Positions 7,435 to 15,806 of a stretch of DNA of 61,620 nt are shown here, one piece after another. Both the position numbers and the translations under genes were made by a program. Positions within the stretch are counted from its first letter, which is position 1; the number at the start of each line of letters is the position of its first letter. The notes under the pieces were generated by a model. It did not search any database. It saw nothing but the letters and a program-made list of their open reading frames with translations, and was not told the origin of the DNA. Source of the DNA: a virus; the IMG/VR virus record IMGVR_UViG_3300022921_001235, positions 1 to 61,620 of that record; one strand, written 5' to 3'.

Positions 7435-8014
7435 TTTCGTAGTGTGTATGTGCTACCTCTACTAGTTCCATGTCTGTTCTGTGTGTCATTGAAGCAAGTG
7501 TAACAACACCGTCATTAGGGCCATTGTGATAAGGCACTGATCCTGTTGTACTTACTATTTGTGTCCAAGGTATATCTAATTCTATCTCATGTGCTTTTTT
7601 GATAGGATCGCTCTTGCGTCCAATATCCCTAAACAATGGATAACTTGGTACAACATACTTTGCCCAGTCTGCTGTGCTACTACCTCTAAACGGTGTGCTA
7701 ATACTAACGCCACCTACTACACGTAGATATTTGGTAAGATGTAGTGCATACAACCCGCCCATGCTGTGTCCTACAACAAAGTGCGGTCCTCTATTTTGAC
7801 ACTGCTCTGTGATCATATCTAGGTTATCATAGAATCTATCCATGCTGCTATAGTTGACCATAATCTCTTTTGAGAACTGTGTCTTTGTTTGTAGGTATTT
7901 GAAACTAAGACTGGTTTGATTTGCACCATGCAACCATATTACATTGATATCATCAATGTCCTGGCCTTTGTATTCAGTGTTGCTGCCGAAAAGATTTTTT
8001 ATATAGTTGAACAT
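7364..8014 (-). CDS. Alpha/beta hydrolase (lipase/esterase-like)
   Basis: 216 residues. IWLHGANQTSLSF (about 26-38) gives the oxyanion-hole strand, GHSMGG (82-87) the nucleophile elbow with Ser84; Asp168 (GPNDGVV) and His189 or His191 (VAHTHYE) can complete the triad. No signal peptide, so it should be cytoplasmic until lysis. Substrate unknown: lipid, ester or peptide-like. It lies 3 bases downstream of the adenylate cyclase gene and may be cotranscribed. Confidence 0.8.
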   Translation of the reverse strand: MFNYIKNLFGSNTEYKGQDIDDINVIWLHGANQTSLSFKYLQTKTQFSKEIMVNYSSMDRFYDNLDMITEQCQNRGPHFVVGHSMGGLYALHLTKYLRVVGGVSISTPFRGSSTADWAKYVVPSYPLFRDIGRKSDPIKKAHEIELDIPWTQIVSTTGSVPYHNGPNDGVVTLASMTHRTDMELVEVAHTHYETMCSDQVAEIVAERYSRALTTVR

Positions 8015-8017
8015 ATG

Positions 8018-10066
8018 TTATTTACTCGTCGCAACAAAAATTCCATTCCAATCCGGTGGTAGGTCCTGTGTTTTCATATACTCACAGCGTTCAATCCACA
8101 TATCGTAATAGCCTTCCATTTGGCCATCAAACGATCTACGTATTATTTTACATTGTTCAATGGCTTCATCAAACAGTTGCATCTGATATAGTCCATGCAT
8201 ATCTTTGTGATGTTTTTGTGTAATTTTCCATGTATCTTTTACATTATCGAGCACTGTATAAATGCTCAATCCAACACTCTTGCCTTTTACTTGTAAGTCA
8301 TCTACTTTAAGATAGAAGAAGTCATCCTTTGTTGCTTCATAAGTTGCTTCGCCTACAAGTAATAAGCATCCGTACTCTTTACACTTGCTTTCTACTCTAG
8401 CGGCGGTGCTTACAGCGTCTCCAAGGACATCATATGAATGACGTTTAGTACTTCCCATCTCACCAAGGTATCCCAACCCTGTGTTGATGCCAGCGCCCAT
8501 ACCAACAGCAGGACGACCATCAGGTATAATAACTTCTTCATTAAACTTCTCCACTGCTTTAAGCATGTCTAAGCCACACTGTACTGCTGTCTTAGCGTGG
8601 TTAGGATCATCTATGGGTGCATTGTGTATGTGCATACTTGCATCGCCTATATACTTGATAATCATTCCGTCTGCGTCTAGCACTGGCTCTGTAATAGCAT
8701 CCATGTAGCCATTCATAATACGTGTGAGTCCTTGTACGTCATCTCCAAAACTTTCACCTAATGGTGTAAAGCCACGCAGGTCTGAGAACACAATCGACAC
8801 TTCTTTCTTAGTACCCTTCTTGATAAGGTCTGGGTTTTCCTGTAGCAGTTTAACCACTGTAGGGCTTGCGTATCCAGCAAACTGTTTCTTGATTGCGTTC
8901 TTCTGTAAGAATTCATCTACAAACTTGATTACGTATCTTTTTAATCCAACTAACAATAAAAACGCTGCTGGTATAAATCCATCAATCAACAGGTTTTGCG
9001 TAGCAAACATATAGTAACTAAAATAAACACCTCCACCCACGGACAACACAAAGAAGGCTATGCCTACGTATGTCCAACGGGCGAGGCCGATTAACAGTAA
9101 GCCGGCTATAACTAGAGCTGCTAGTTCTGCCCACTGTTCTGCGTCTGGGTGTCTTGATATATTCGATTCGTTAAACACTGTGCCTAGCATTGCTGCTTGT
9201 ACTTCGTGTGGAAACACGCTGCCTGCTGCTGTTGCTAGTGGCTGTGTAAGCCCTGCTGCTGTTGGTCCTACAAACACAATAGCGCCAGCAAAGTCATCTG
9301 GTAAGTCTACTGCGCTCACGCTTTTACTACGCTGACTCCAATCTATCCATACTTCGCCTGTTGGATTTGTTTGTATAACACCAAACTGCGGTATGCGTAG
9401 TTTGTCTACACCCATTGGGCTTAGTTTTATTTGAAACGAGGGATCGCCTGCTAGTACACGTAACACTTCCATTGTAACATTTGGATACAGTGTTCCGCTA
9501 GACTCTACTACAAGAGGTATGCGTCTTGTTACACCGTCTATTTCTGGCCAACTGTTTGTAATACCTGATCCAACCGCAGTATATTCAATGTCTGGAACAT
9601 TTGCGATAATTCCTGGAACGCTGGGTATAGTATAAAGATAGTCGCTGTTAACGATAGTAGCACCAGGATTAATTGGTTCATTTTTGTTCTCCTCAGATCC
9701 CAGCATTGTTACAATCACTGGGTATTGTTGCATTATTTCAGCAAGTGCAGCGTCTTGCCCACTCCTGTCTGTCTCCGACATCAACACATTAAACACCACA
9801 AGTCCAGCGCCTCTGGCATACAAATCCTCTATAAGGGCAGCATAATCACCTCTCGGCCACGGCCATTGTCCGTAAGCCTCTAAACTCGGTTCATCGATGT
9901 TTACTGTGTAAATGTTGTTTTCAACAGGTTGTTGATTGATTATCAGTGTGTCGAAATATCTTAGTTTTATACTTTCTAAGAAAGGCGGATTGATACTATA
10001 CACCCATGCTAGTAATCCTAGTAGTAATACACTCCATACGGGCGAAAATAAAACTTTACGCATCAT
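8018..10066 (-). CDS. CHASE2-domain class III adenylate cyclase
   Basis: 682 residues. One N-terminal membrane helix (about 5-24), an extracytoplasmic CHASE2 sensor (about 30-305), two or three helices (about 315-375), then a class III catalytic domain (about 420-610). Metal-binding Asp429 (VFSDLRGFT) and Asp474 (YIGDASM), adenine-selecting Lys471 and Asp546 (YDVLGD), and transition-state Arg557 (AARVES) are present. Ser553 replaces the usual ribose-contacting Asn. The Lys/Asp pair predicts ATP to cAMP rather than cGMP. CHASE2 cyclases are often encoded near FecR-domain genes, and a FecR gene lies 3 kb upstream here. Full length and intact. Confidence 0.92.
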   Translation of the reverse strand: MMRKVLFSPVWSVLLLGLLAWVYSINPPFLESIKLRYFDTLIINQQPVENNIYTVNIDEPSLEAYGQWPWPRGDYAALIEDLYARGAGLVVFNVLMSETDRSGQDAALAEIMQQYPVIVTMLGSEENKNEPINPGATIVNSDYLYTIPSVPGIIANVPDIEYTAVGSGITNSWPEIDGVTRRIPLVVESSGTLYPNVTMEVLRVLAGDPSFQIKLSPMGVDKLRIPQFGVIQTNPTGEVWIDWSQRSKSVSAVDLPDDFAGAIVFVGPTAAGLTQPLATAAGSVFPHEVQAAMLGTVFNESNISRHPDAEQWAELAALVIAGLLLIGLARWTYVGIAFFVLSVGGGVYFSYYMFATQNLLIDGFIPAAFLLLVGLKRYVIKFVDEFLQKNAIKKQFAGYASPTVVKLLQENPDLIKKGTKKEVSIVFSDLRGFTPLGESFGDDVQGLTRIMNGYMDAITEPVLDADGMIIKYIGDASMHIHNAPIDDPNHAKTAVQCGLDMLKAVEKFNEEVIIPDGRPAVGMGAGINTGLGYLGEMGSTKRHSYDVLGDAVSTAARVESKCKEYGCLLLVGEATYEATKDDFFYLKVDDLQVKGKSVGLSIYTVLDNVKDTWKITQKHHKDMHGLYQMQLFDEAIEQCKIIRRSFDGQMEGYYDMWIERCEYMKTQDLPPDWNGIFVATSK

Positions 10067-10383
10067 TTTTTCTTTCCTAACAGTTTTGCTTTCATTGCAG
10101 CCAGCTCTTGCTGTTTTTTTATTGCGGCTTGATCGGACGGGGTCGATAGTTTGGGTTCTTCACTCCTGGTGTGTACTCCACCACTGGGTTGTAACTCATC
10201 TTTTGTATTTTTTTCAATTGTTGATGTCTTATGATTAAGGCTGGCTCGGAGTTTTGCAATTCGGTGCTTTCGCTCGTGTTCTTGTTGTTGTCTAAGTTTT
10301 TCAATTATGCCCTCCTCAATTCTTTTATCAATCAACTGATTGATATAATCTTCTAATATCCATATGAAAAATCTTTGTATCAT
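10063..10383 (-). CDS. Hypothetical Lys-rich helical protein, 106 aa
   Basis: Start at 10383 (MIQRFFIWILEDYINQL) is supported by GGAG upstream. An amphipathic N-terminal helix (FFIWILEDYINQLIDK) could touch the membrane. The rest is charged and ends in QQELAAMKAKLLGKKK. It overlaps the cyclase start by 4 bases, so coupled translation with the cyclase is likely; it could be a partner or regulator. No family recognised. Confidence 0.6.
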   Translation of the reverse strand: MIQRFFIWILEDYINQLIDKRIEEGIIEKLRQQQEHERKHRIAKLRASLNHKTSTIEKNTKDELQPSGGVHTRSEEPKLSTPSDQAAIKKQQELAAMKAKLLGKKK

Positions 10384-10390
10384 ACAGTAT

Positions 10391-10558
10391 TTACTCTCCG
10401 CAGTATATATAGTTACATGGATTGAGAGTAAAATCCATATTGTAACCAACTTGTGCCCAATATGGAGCAGCAGGATCAAAAACTGCACCTACAAACATTA
10501 TAACACCTATGAATCCAGGAATCAAACATATAGATAATATATCAGTTAATTTTTTCAT
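10391..10558 (-). CDS. Small membrane or exported protein, 55 aa
   Basis: Start at 10558 (MKKLTDILSICLIPGFIGVIMFVGAVFD) with GAGGGC just upstream. One hydrophobic segment (about 6-27), which may be a membrane anchor or uncleaved signal, then an aromatic, Asn- and Cys-containing tail (MDFTLNPCNYIYCGE). It lies between the outer-membrane protein and the cyclase operon. No family recognised. Confidence 0.6.
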   Translation of the reverse strand: MKKLTDILSICLIPGFIGVIMFVGAVFDPAAPYWAQVGYNMDFTLNPCNYIYCGE

Positions 10559-10563
10559 AATAA

Positions 10564-10593
10564 AGCCCTCAATGGTATTTACCAAAGAGGGCT
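10564..10593 (-). terminator. Hairpin combining terminator, late promoter core and ribosome site
   Basis: On the minus strand AGCCCTC ... GAGGGCT form a 7-bp stem with an inner TGGT/ACCA stem, just after the outer-membrane protein stop. The loop holds GGTAAATA (10576-10583), a late promoter core, and the right stem is the GAGGGC ribosome site of the 55-aa gene. One element seems to serve termination, initiation and translation control. Confidence 0.55.
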
Positions 10594-10606
10594 CCATAAT
10601 ATACGC

Positions 10607-12436
10607 TTAGAACTTGAAAGTTAAACCAGCACTTAGGAATGTACTAGTGTTGTCGCCTGCTATTTTGCGGTTTGCACTAGCACCGATAGCAATACGATCA
10701 TTGATTGATTTTTCAATGCCTACTCCGATCTGTGTTGTGTCTGCGTCATCAAATGCTTTGCTGATACCAATGTCTAGTATACCTGCTTCAATGTTTAACC
10801 CAACAGTTGCATAGTTGTACGACTCGTCGCCTTCTGTATGATCTAGGATAGCTTGAATATCTCCAGTTTCTGTCCATGCATCAGTGCTGCGCTTGCCAAC
10901 GGTATAACCTGCCCAAGGACGAACAGCACCAGTTGATTTCTCTACAGTTAGTGTGCTCCATGTATCTGTTGCACTAGTTGAACCTGCTGCATCAAAGTCG
11001 CCGATGTTTCTGTTGTATGCTAAATCTGTGCTTGTAGTGTTTAGCATACCAGTTACAGTAACTCCGCGGCTGTCAATGTGTTTGCTTGCTTCAAAGCTCA
11101 ACATTGTGGTGTTGCTAGTACTATTTGAATCTGTGCCTTGCATTGTAGTATCAATCTTAGCAATACCTGCGCCTAGTGTTAGCAAACTGTCAGTTGTTAC
11201 TCTGCCGCCAAGTTGTGCTAGATTTGAACTAGCACTGTAACCGTTGCCCATATCATGATTAATACGACCGCCTTCTAATCCACTGCCTATTCTAACATTT
11301 CTATGTGGTGCTAGATTTGTTATCTGTGTTACTTGGTCTACACGCCCTGTAAAGCTACCAGGATCTGTTACTGCAACTACAGGTGTTCCCAACGAAGCGT
11401 CACTGTATACATCCCATGTGCTAGTTGAAGTTTCTCTGGCAATAGTTTGTACACCATCTGCTGTTGTGCTACTGTGTGTTGTTACACTTGAACTTGCACT
11501 GCCTACAACTGTTGGTGCTGCTGGTTCTGTAGATCCGCTTGCTGCGTCTGTGGCACTTCCTACATCTTCTAGTGTGCCTGTAGTAATATCAACGCCGCCG
11601 CCTGCGCCGCCTGCAATAGCTGTTGATGCCGCATCAAACGCACTTGGTCCAAAGATATAAGCATAGTTAGCTGTTACGATATCGCCTGCTACCAAGCCAG
11701 TCCATTCCCAACCTAGACCTATAGTATCGTCGCCGTTGCCTACAGTATAGTCGCCGCCTGTTGCATAGTCATTAGGGTCTGTGCTCCATCCGCTACTAAT
11801 ACCAGCGCCTACATTGCTGTCTGTTGAATACAAACCTAGTGCATAGCGTGAAACAGTTGCTTCTGAGAACACAACATTTGCTTCTGGAATAGTTCCGTAT
11901 CCTAGTACGTTGTCTGTAGCACTTGTATCGCCTGCTGCTGGCATTGCATCTGGATCAATAAAGCGTCCAAATCTTAGCGTAGTGATAGCTGTCTGTGCTG
12001 TAATACCGGTTGTGATGTCAATGTATTCTTGTCCGCTTGGCAGACTGTATGTGTTGGTCATATCAAATACACCGGTTACTCCGCCGCTCCACGTTGCACT
12101 GTCTGCTGTTGGAGTTCCTGTCCAGCCATTACTTGCAATGCCGCTGGCGCCACCGGAGTTATTGTTGGTGTATGCTATGCCATCAACATCAACTGTAAAT
12201 CCATCAAATGGTGCACCAGGTGTTAAGTAGTCACCTTGTTCGCCGTCTGCTGGAAATGTGCTAGTTCCAGTTGAATCATATTGTAGTCCTGGGCGTGTAT
12301 TACCACCCGAACCAAATGTGCCTGTTGTTTCATTTACGCCGGCTCGGACGTATTCGTTTTCTATTATTACATTATCTGCTAATGCAGTAGTAGATAGTAG
12401 TGCAGCTAGTACGCTGCTTATTATTATTACCCTCAT
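10607..12436 (-). CDS. Secreted outer-membrane protein with passenger and beta-barrel
   Basis: 609 residues. Signal peptide of about 20 (MRVIIISSVLAALLSTTALA). An Asn/Gly/Thr/Ser-rich passenger region (about 21-370) is followed by a barrel-like region of about 230 residues with alternating strands, ending in LSAGLTFKF with the C-terminal Phe needed for BAM-dependent outer-membrane insertion. The layout is autotransporter-like. It lies in the curli-type cluster behind a late-type promoter (12455-12462), so it likely reaches the host surface late in infection. Exact role unknown: adhesin, receptor mask or matrix anchor. Confidence 0.75.
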   Translation of the reverse strand: MRVIIISSVLAALLSTTALADNVIIENEYVRAGVNETTGTFGSGGNTRPGLQYDSTGTSTFPADGEQGDYLTPGAPFDGFTVDVDGIAYTNNNSGGASGIASNGWTGTPTADSATWSGGVTGVFDMTNTYSLPSGQEYIDITTGITAQTAITTLRFGRFIDPDAMPAAGDTSATDNVLGYGTIPEANVVFSEATVSRYALGLYSTDSNVGAGISSGWSTDPNDYATGGDYTVGNGDDTIGLGWEWTGLVAGDIVTANYAYIFGPSAFDAASTAIAGGAGGGVDITTGTLEDVGSATDAASGSTEPAAPTVVGSASSSVTTHSSTTADGVQTIARETSTSTWDVYSDASLGTPVVAVTDPGSFTGRVDQVTQITNLAPHRNVRIGSGLEGGRINHDMGNGYSASSNLAQLGGRVTTDSLLTLGAGIAKIDTTMQGTDSNSTSNTTMLSFEASKHIDSRGVTVTGMLNTTSTDLAYNRNIGDFDAAGSTSATDTWSTLTVEKSTGAVRPWAGYTVGKRSTDAWTETGDIQAILDHTEGDESYNYATVGLNIEAGILDIGISKAFDDADTTQIGVGIEKSINDRIAIGASANRKIAGDNTSTFLSAGLTFKF

Positions 12437-12454
12437 TATTTTCCCTCCATGAGA

Positions 12455-12462
12455 TATTTACA
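12455..12462 (-). promoter_or_regulatory. T4-type late promoter core (TGTAAATA)
   Basis: TGTAAATA 19 bases before the outer-membrane protein start, followed by a GGAGGG ribosome site. Confidence 0.5.
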
Positions 12463-12464
12463 TC

Positions 12465-12821
12465 TTATTTAAGTTGTAGTTCTATTCCTAAAACTACACC
12501 TATATTGTTGTTTTCTTCGCCATATGATTCTATTGTTGGTGCAGCGAACATTATAACATTATCATTTATGTCGTATGTACCTCTTACCATTGGTGCTAGT
12601 TCTCCGTATGCCGGATATCCTGTAACTAGACTAAACTCAACACCCAAACGGTCTGTTGGCTCTAATCTATATCCACCGTAGAAACTGATTCTGTCAACGC
12701 TGTTGTAGTAGGCACCAGCAATAGCACCGTCCTCGTAAAATCTCACATGGGGGTGTATCTCGTTGTAATCACGCTCCAGTCCCATATGTGTAGTTAATGC
12801 TAGTGCCCAAATAAAATCCAT
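12465..12821 (-). CDS. Beta-rich hypothetical protein, 118 aa
   Basis: Alternating aromatic and polar residues (RISFYGGYRLEP, RLGVEFSLVTGYPAYG, NVIMFAAPTIESYG, IGVVLGIELQLK) suggest six to eight strands of a small outer-membrane-like barrel, but there is no clear signal peptide at the annotated start (MDFIWALALTTHMG). The start follows GAGGGC and a late promoter core. It may be a small barrel or an acyltransferase-like protein; not recognised. Confidence 0.55.
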   Translation of the reverse strand: MDFIWALALTTHMGLERDYNEIHPHVRFYEDGAIAGAYYNSVDRISFYGGYRLEPTDRLGVEFSLVTGYPAYGELAPMVRGTYDINDNVIMFAAPTIESYGEENNNIGVVLGIELQLK

Positions 12822-12837
12822 TGTATTGCCCTCATAG

Positions 12838-12845
12838 TATTTAGT
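12838..12845 (-). promoter_or_regulatory. T4-type late promoter core (ACTAAATA)
   Basis: ACTAAATA 17 bases before the start at 12821, with GAGGGC between. It overlaps the 3' end of the curlin-like gene upstream. Confidence 0.5.
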
Positions 12846-13179
12846 ACTGCGTAACTGTTACAACACATCCTGCGCTGTTGGTACAATAGTTGTTTAATAT
12901 ATAACTTAAATTGTCGCCGCTTTGTAGCACACTGATATCTGTAGGATAATCTCCGTCTATGGTGATACTGCTAACATTACCGTTGCCATCTTGTACAACT
13001 TCAATAATATGTTCGTCGCCAGTGATATCAAGGTCTAAATCGTTATCAGATCCATTCTTTTGTATTAGTGTCATTTCAAAACTGTCACCAAATGCTTGTA
13101 AAAAAATATCATTAGCTTTACTGCTGTGTGATACTAATGCTGTTGCTGCCGCCAACGCCAACACGATAACCGTACGCAT
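12841..13179 (-). CDS. Curlin-like secreted protein, minor (CsgB-like)
   Basis: 112 residues with a signal peptide of about 22 (MRTVIVLALAAATALVSHSSKA). Mature part has curlin-type strands: NDIFLQAFGDSFEMTLIQKNGSDNDL, then EHIIEVVQDGNGN, then DISVLQSGDNL, with Gln-x-Gly-x-x-Asn spacing. Ends with two Cys and VTVTQY. Its first 62 bases overlap the FecR gene in another frame. Likely a fibre subunit or nucleator exported through the CsgG-like pore. Confidence 0.7.
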   Translation of the reverse strand: MRTVIVLALAAATALVSHSSKANDIFLQAFGDSFEMTLIQKNGSDNDLDLDITGDEHIIEVVQDGNGNVSSITIDGDYPTDISVLQSGDNLSYILNNYCTNSAGCVVTVTQY

Positions 13180-14212
13180 TGAATCCCTCCTGTACTATAT
13201 CTATTGTATAACTGTCGTCTACAAACAGTTCCAGTCTAAAAAAATGATCATCACCTTGCTTGCGCTCTACAATGTAGTTGGGAGTTTCATCATAAAATAT
13301 ATTTGTTTCTGGATCTAATCCTCTAAAACGCTCTGCAAACAACTCTATATTTTGTGAAGATAATTCGTCGATCCACTTTGCTAGAATTTCTTGTAGTTGT
13401 CTTTCCATTTCATCTGCAAAATCATATTTTAAAAAACTATTATTGTCTAAATCTGTAACCCAAAGATTTTTTATACCTTCTACCAATGGATCTCTGTCTA
13501 ATTCATCATATTTTAAAAAGTCAATATCCAACAAGTTTGTAACTGGGTATTGCCTTTCTATTTCTTCATCGTAAGGTTGTTTGTTACGCACAATCAACAT
13601 TGCTCTCAGCATATCACTTGGCAGTTCTAGTATCACTGGGTTAGCAGGTGTGTCCCATCTGCTTTTTACCACTGTTGTTTCAAACGCTTGGTTCATTATA
13701 ACTGTGCCTACATCGCTTTCAACTGATATTTCGCCTACAACACAAGCGCCTGTATTATCACAACTTGGTAGTAGTGTAATCATACTGCCGCCTATTTCAT
13801 CTACAATCATCATAAAGTCTGTGCCACGCACGTTAATGGTAGCACTAGGTGTTCTTATGTTTACTCTTTGTCTGCTGTTCTTTGCTATTTGTCCACTAGC
13901 ATATCTCACTGCACCTAGTGTGGCTCGCATACCTAATGTGCCTTTACCAGTTGCAGGATCGTATATAAATTCGTCTATAACCATACGGCTATGTTCGGTA
14001 ACATCTACACGAGTTTCATCTTCAAACTCCAGTTGCCATGCACCGTCTCGGGTGGTAATAGCATCTTGCATTTCTAAGCCTGTGCCAACATCACCTGTAA
14101 TCTTGTCGTTTTCTCTTTTGATTGTGCCTGGGCCAGTGCTTGCGGTTATTTCACCTATACTGGCCCAAGCATTTGTTGATATTAATATCAACACTAGAAT
14201 GATTCTAATCAT
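13118..14212 (-). CDS. FecR-domain periplasmic protein with curlin-like C-terminus
   Basis: 364 residues. Signal peptide of about 17 (MIRIILVLILISTNAWA). FecR-type beta domain about 25-200, including RTPSATINVRGTDF (120-133), the usual landmark. A helical middle (250-300) and a short C-terminal piece (YTIDIVQEGFN ... NSISITQQ) that matches the curlin repeat. FecR domains sense or bind periplasmic ligands and often sit next to CHASE2 cyclases. The curlin-like end suggests it binds or is built into the fibre. It overlaps the start of the curlin-like gene downstream by 62 bases. Confidence 0.82.
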   Translation of the reverse strand: MIRIILVLILISTNAWASIGEITASTGPGTIKRENDKITGDVGTGLEMQDAITTRDGAWQLEFEDETRVDVTEHSRMVIDEFIYDPATGKGTLGMRATLGAVRYASGQIAKNSRQRVNIRTPSATINVRGTDFMMIVDEIGGSMITLLPSCDNTGACVVGEISVESDVGTVIMNQAFETTVVKSRWDTPANPVILELPSDMLRAMLIVRNKQPYDEEIERQYPVTNLLDIDFLKYDELDRDPLVEGIKNLWVTDLDNNSFLKYDFADEMERQLQEILAKWIDELSSQNIELFAERFRGLDPETNIFYDETPNYIVERKQGDDHFFRLELFVDDSYTIDIVQEGFNAYGYRVGVGGSNSISITQQ

Positions 14213-14949
14213 CAGTCACTCTGTGTTATATCTACGCTTTGGTCATCGCCGTCAAATGTAGCAGTCAACATATTATCGTTGATGCCGCTTTGAGTGATAT
14301 TGTAATAACTGCCGCCACCTGTAATAGTTAAGTCTATTGTGTGTCCAATAACGTCTCCGTCACCAGTTACATCAATATCAATAACATTACCTGTTGTGCC
14401 TGTAGCACCTGTCAGTGTTCCGTTTGTACCTGGACCTACTGCTGCACTTGATGTGTTGTCGACTACTACATCAATATCAGCACTTTGTCCATCTACAGTC
14501 ATCTCAACAACATTACCGTCTCCGTCAATAGTAAAGTCAATGCTGCTGCCTGTTGCATCAGCTACTTCGCCTATGTCGAAATCGAGTGTTGTAAAGTCAC
14601 CTTCAATGTCTACATTTAGTGTTACAGTATCACAGTTTCCAGCTGCCGTACTACTACAAAGTAAATCTATATCATTGCTGTCGCCAACTATACTCCAAAG
14701 GCCTGTATAAGTAGCACCTTTGATTGTTGCTGCAATGGTATTTGTATTACCTGTTTGTGTAATGCTAAAAGTCATATCTGCACCTTCTAACACTGCACTT
14801 TGTGTACTGTTGCCGAGTTGATTGTCTTTTCCATCTTGTACAATGTCCAAGTCCAATCCGTCGCCAATTTGCTGGATATAGATTTCATTGGCCGTCGCCG
14901 TCGAAACCCATGCGAATACCATAGCTATTATTATTGCTATTTTTTTCAT
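14212..14949 (-). CDS. Major curlin-like fibre protein (CsgA-like)
   Basis: 245 residues. Signal peptide of about 20 (MKKIAIIIAMVFAWVSTATA). Mature protein is Gly, Asp, Asn, Thr and Ile rich with repeated strands such as IYIQQIGDGLDLDIVQDGKDN, FSITQTGNTNTI, VEMTVDGQSADI and VDITQS. This is the curlin amyloid pattern, but more acidic and longer than E. coli CsgA (151). Two Cys near the middle may form a disulfide. A consensus late promoter and a 5' hairpin lie upstream, which suits a highly made subunit. It overlaps the FecR start by 1 base. Confidence 0.78.
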   Translation of the reverse strand: MKKIAIIIAMVFAWVSTATANEIYIQQIGDGLDLDIVQDGKDNQLGNSTQSAVLEGADMTFSITQTGNTNTIAATIKGATYTGLWSIVGDSNDIDLLCSSTAAGNCDTVTLNVDIEGDFTTLDFDIGEVADATGSSIDFTIDGDGNVVEMTVDGQSADIDVVVDNTSSAAVGPGTNGTLTGATGTTGNVIDIDVTGDGDVIGHTIDLTITGGGSYYNITQSGINDNMLTATFDGDDQSVDITQSD

Positions 14950-14965
14950 GGTATATACCCTCCTA

Positions 14966-14989
14966 TAGTAGAGTGCGCCCTCTCTACTA
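14966..14989 (-). other. 5' UTR hairpin of the curlin-like gene
   Basis: TAGTAGAG and CTCTACTA (with a 1-base offset in one arm) form an 8-bp stem. It lies a few bases downstream of the TATAAATA box at 14994-15001, so it would be at the very 5' end of the mRNA and could protect it from decay. Confidence 0.45.
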
Positions 14990-14993
14990 GTGT

Positions 14994-15001
14994 TATTTAT
15001 A
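14994..15001 (-). promoter_or_regulatory. T4-type late promoter TATAAATA
   Basis: Exact TATAAATA, the T4 late consensus, reading toward the curlin-like gene that starts at 14949. No -35 box is visible, as expected for this class. Confidence 0.7.
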
Positions 15002-15023
15002 GGTAATCTGGGGTTTTAAACAG

Positions 15024-15806
15024 CTACTCTTTGAAGTTCCAAAGGCCTTTTCGTACACCTTCGTAAATCATCTCAATAACCGTTGCTTCTATAGCACTAC
15101 GAACTGCAATGTTGGTTGGTTCGTTTACAGTATAGCCGGTTTCAATCTCTACTACTTCTGTGCCTAGTTCAATAAACTTGAATACATCTGCACCTGTTCG
15201 ATGACTTGCTATGCTTTTTTCTGCTGCCACGCTTAGTAGCACTCTTCCTGTGCTTACACTTACAATACGCATACCAACAGTAACAGTGTCCACACGATAC
15301 TCTGTGCTGGCTCCTATGCCAAAATATCTAGCACCACTACCGCCTGTTGTTGTATTACTATCATATCCGATAATGCCGCCTTCTAATATAATACCAGCAA
15401 ACTTCATTGGTGATAGTGGAGTTGTTTCTTGTTCGTAGTTTTCTCTTGTGCTTCGTATAAGTTGACGTTCTTTGATAAGGTTATCCATGCCGCCACGTTC
15501 CATTACTTCGAACCAGTCGCCACCGCCCGCATCTAGTAATGCGTCTATTACCCATACTTCTGCACCCTGTGTTACAGCACTGCTCAAACTTGCTGCGCCA
15601 TCTGTAGGTGCTCTCTGTCCTGTTTTATCTGTAAAACTATAAACTCCAATAGTCATAGCAGGACCGTTTATTGCCGGAATATCTCGCAGTTCTGCTGCCA
15701 TTGGGTTGTCTTGCACTGCTGGAGGATTAGAATCCAGCAACGCCTCTGGAGATTTCATAGTGTAACTGCATCCTGCTAGTAATAATATCGGTAATAGTTT
15801 CCACAT
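15024..15806 (-). CDS. csgG: CsgG-like curli secretion lipoprotein
   Basis: 260 residues, close to E. coli CsgG (277). Lipobox LLAGC with Cys13 as the lipidated residue. Conserved CsgG segments are visible: IGVYSFTDKTGQ (about 53-64), VIDALLDAGGGDWFEVMERGGMDNLIKERQ (about 86-115), a GIILEGGIIGYDSN strand, and VGMRIVSVSTGRVLLSV. CsgG forms a nine-part outer-membrane channel that lets unfolded curlins out. It overlaps csgF by 1 base. No CsgE gene is seen in the window, so gating may rely on the host or on no CsgE. Confidence 0.94.
   Translation of the reverse strand: MWKLLPILLLAGCSYTMKSPEALLDSNPPAVQDNPMAAELRDIPAINGPAMTIGVYSFTDKTGQRAPTDGAASLSSAVTQGAEVWVIDALLDAGGGDWFEVMERGGMDNLIKERQLIRSTRENYEQETTPLSPMKFAGIILEGGIIGYDSNTTTGGSGARYFGIGASTEYRVDTVTVGMRIVSVSTGRVLLSVAAEKSIASHRTGADVFKFIELGTEVVEIETGYTVNEPTNIAVRSAIEATVIEMIYEGVRKGLWNFKE

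Noticed and set aside
8018-10066. Guanylate cyclase
   Set aside because: Lys471 and Asp546 are the adenine-selecting pair; guanylate cyclases carry Glu and Cys or similar at these places.
10119-10304. A 61-codon frame inside the 106-aa gene
   Set aside because: It overlaps fully in another frame, with no ribosome site, and the 106-aa frame has GGAG and a coupled stop with the cyclase.
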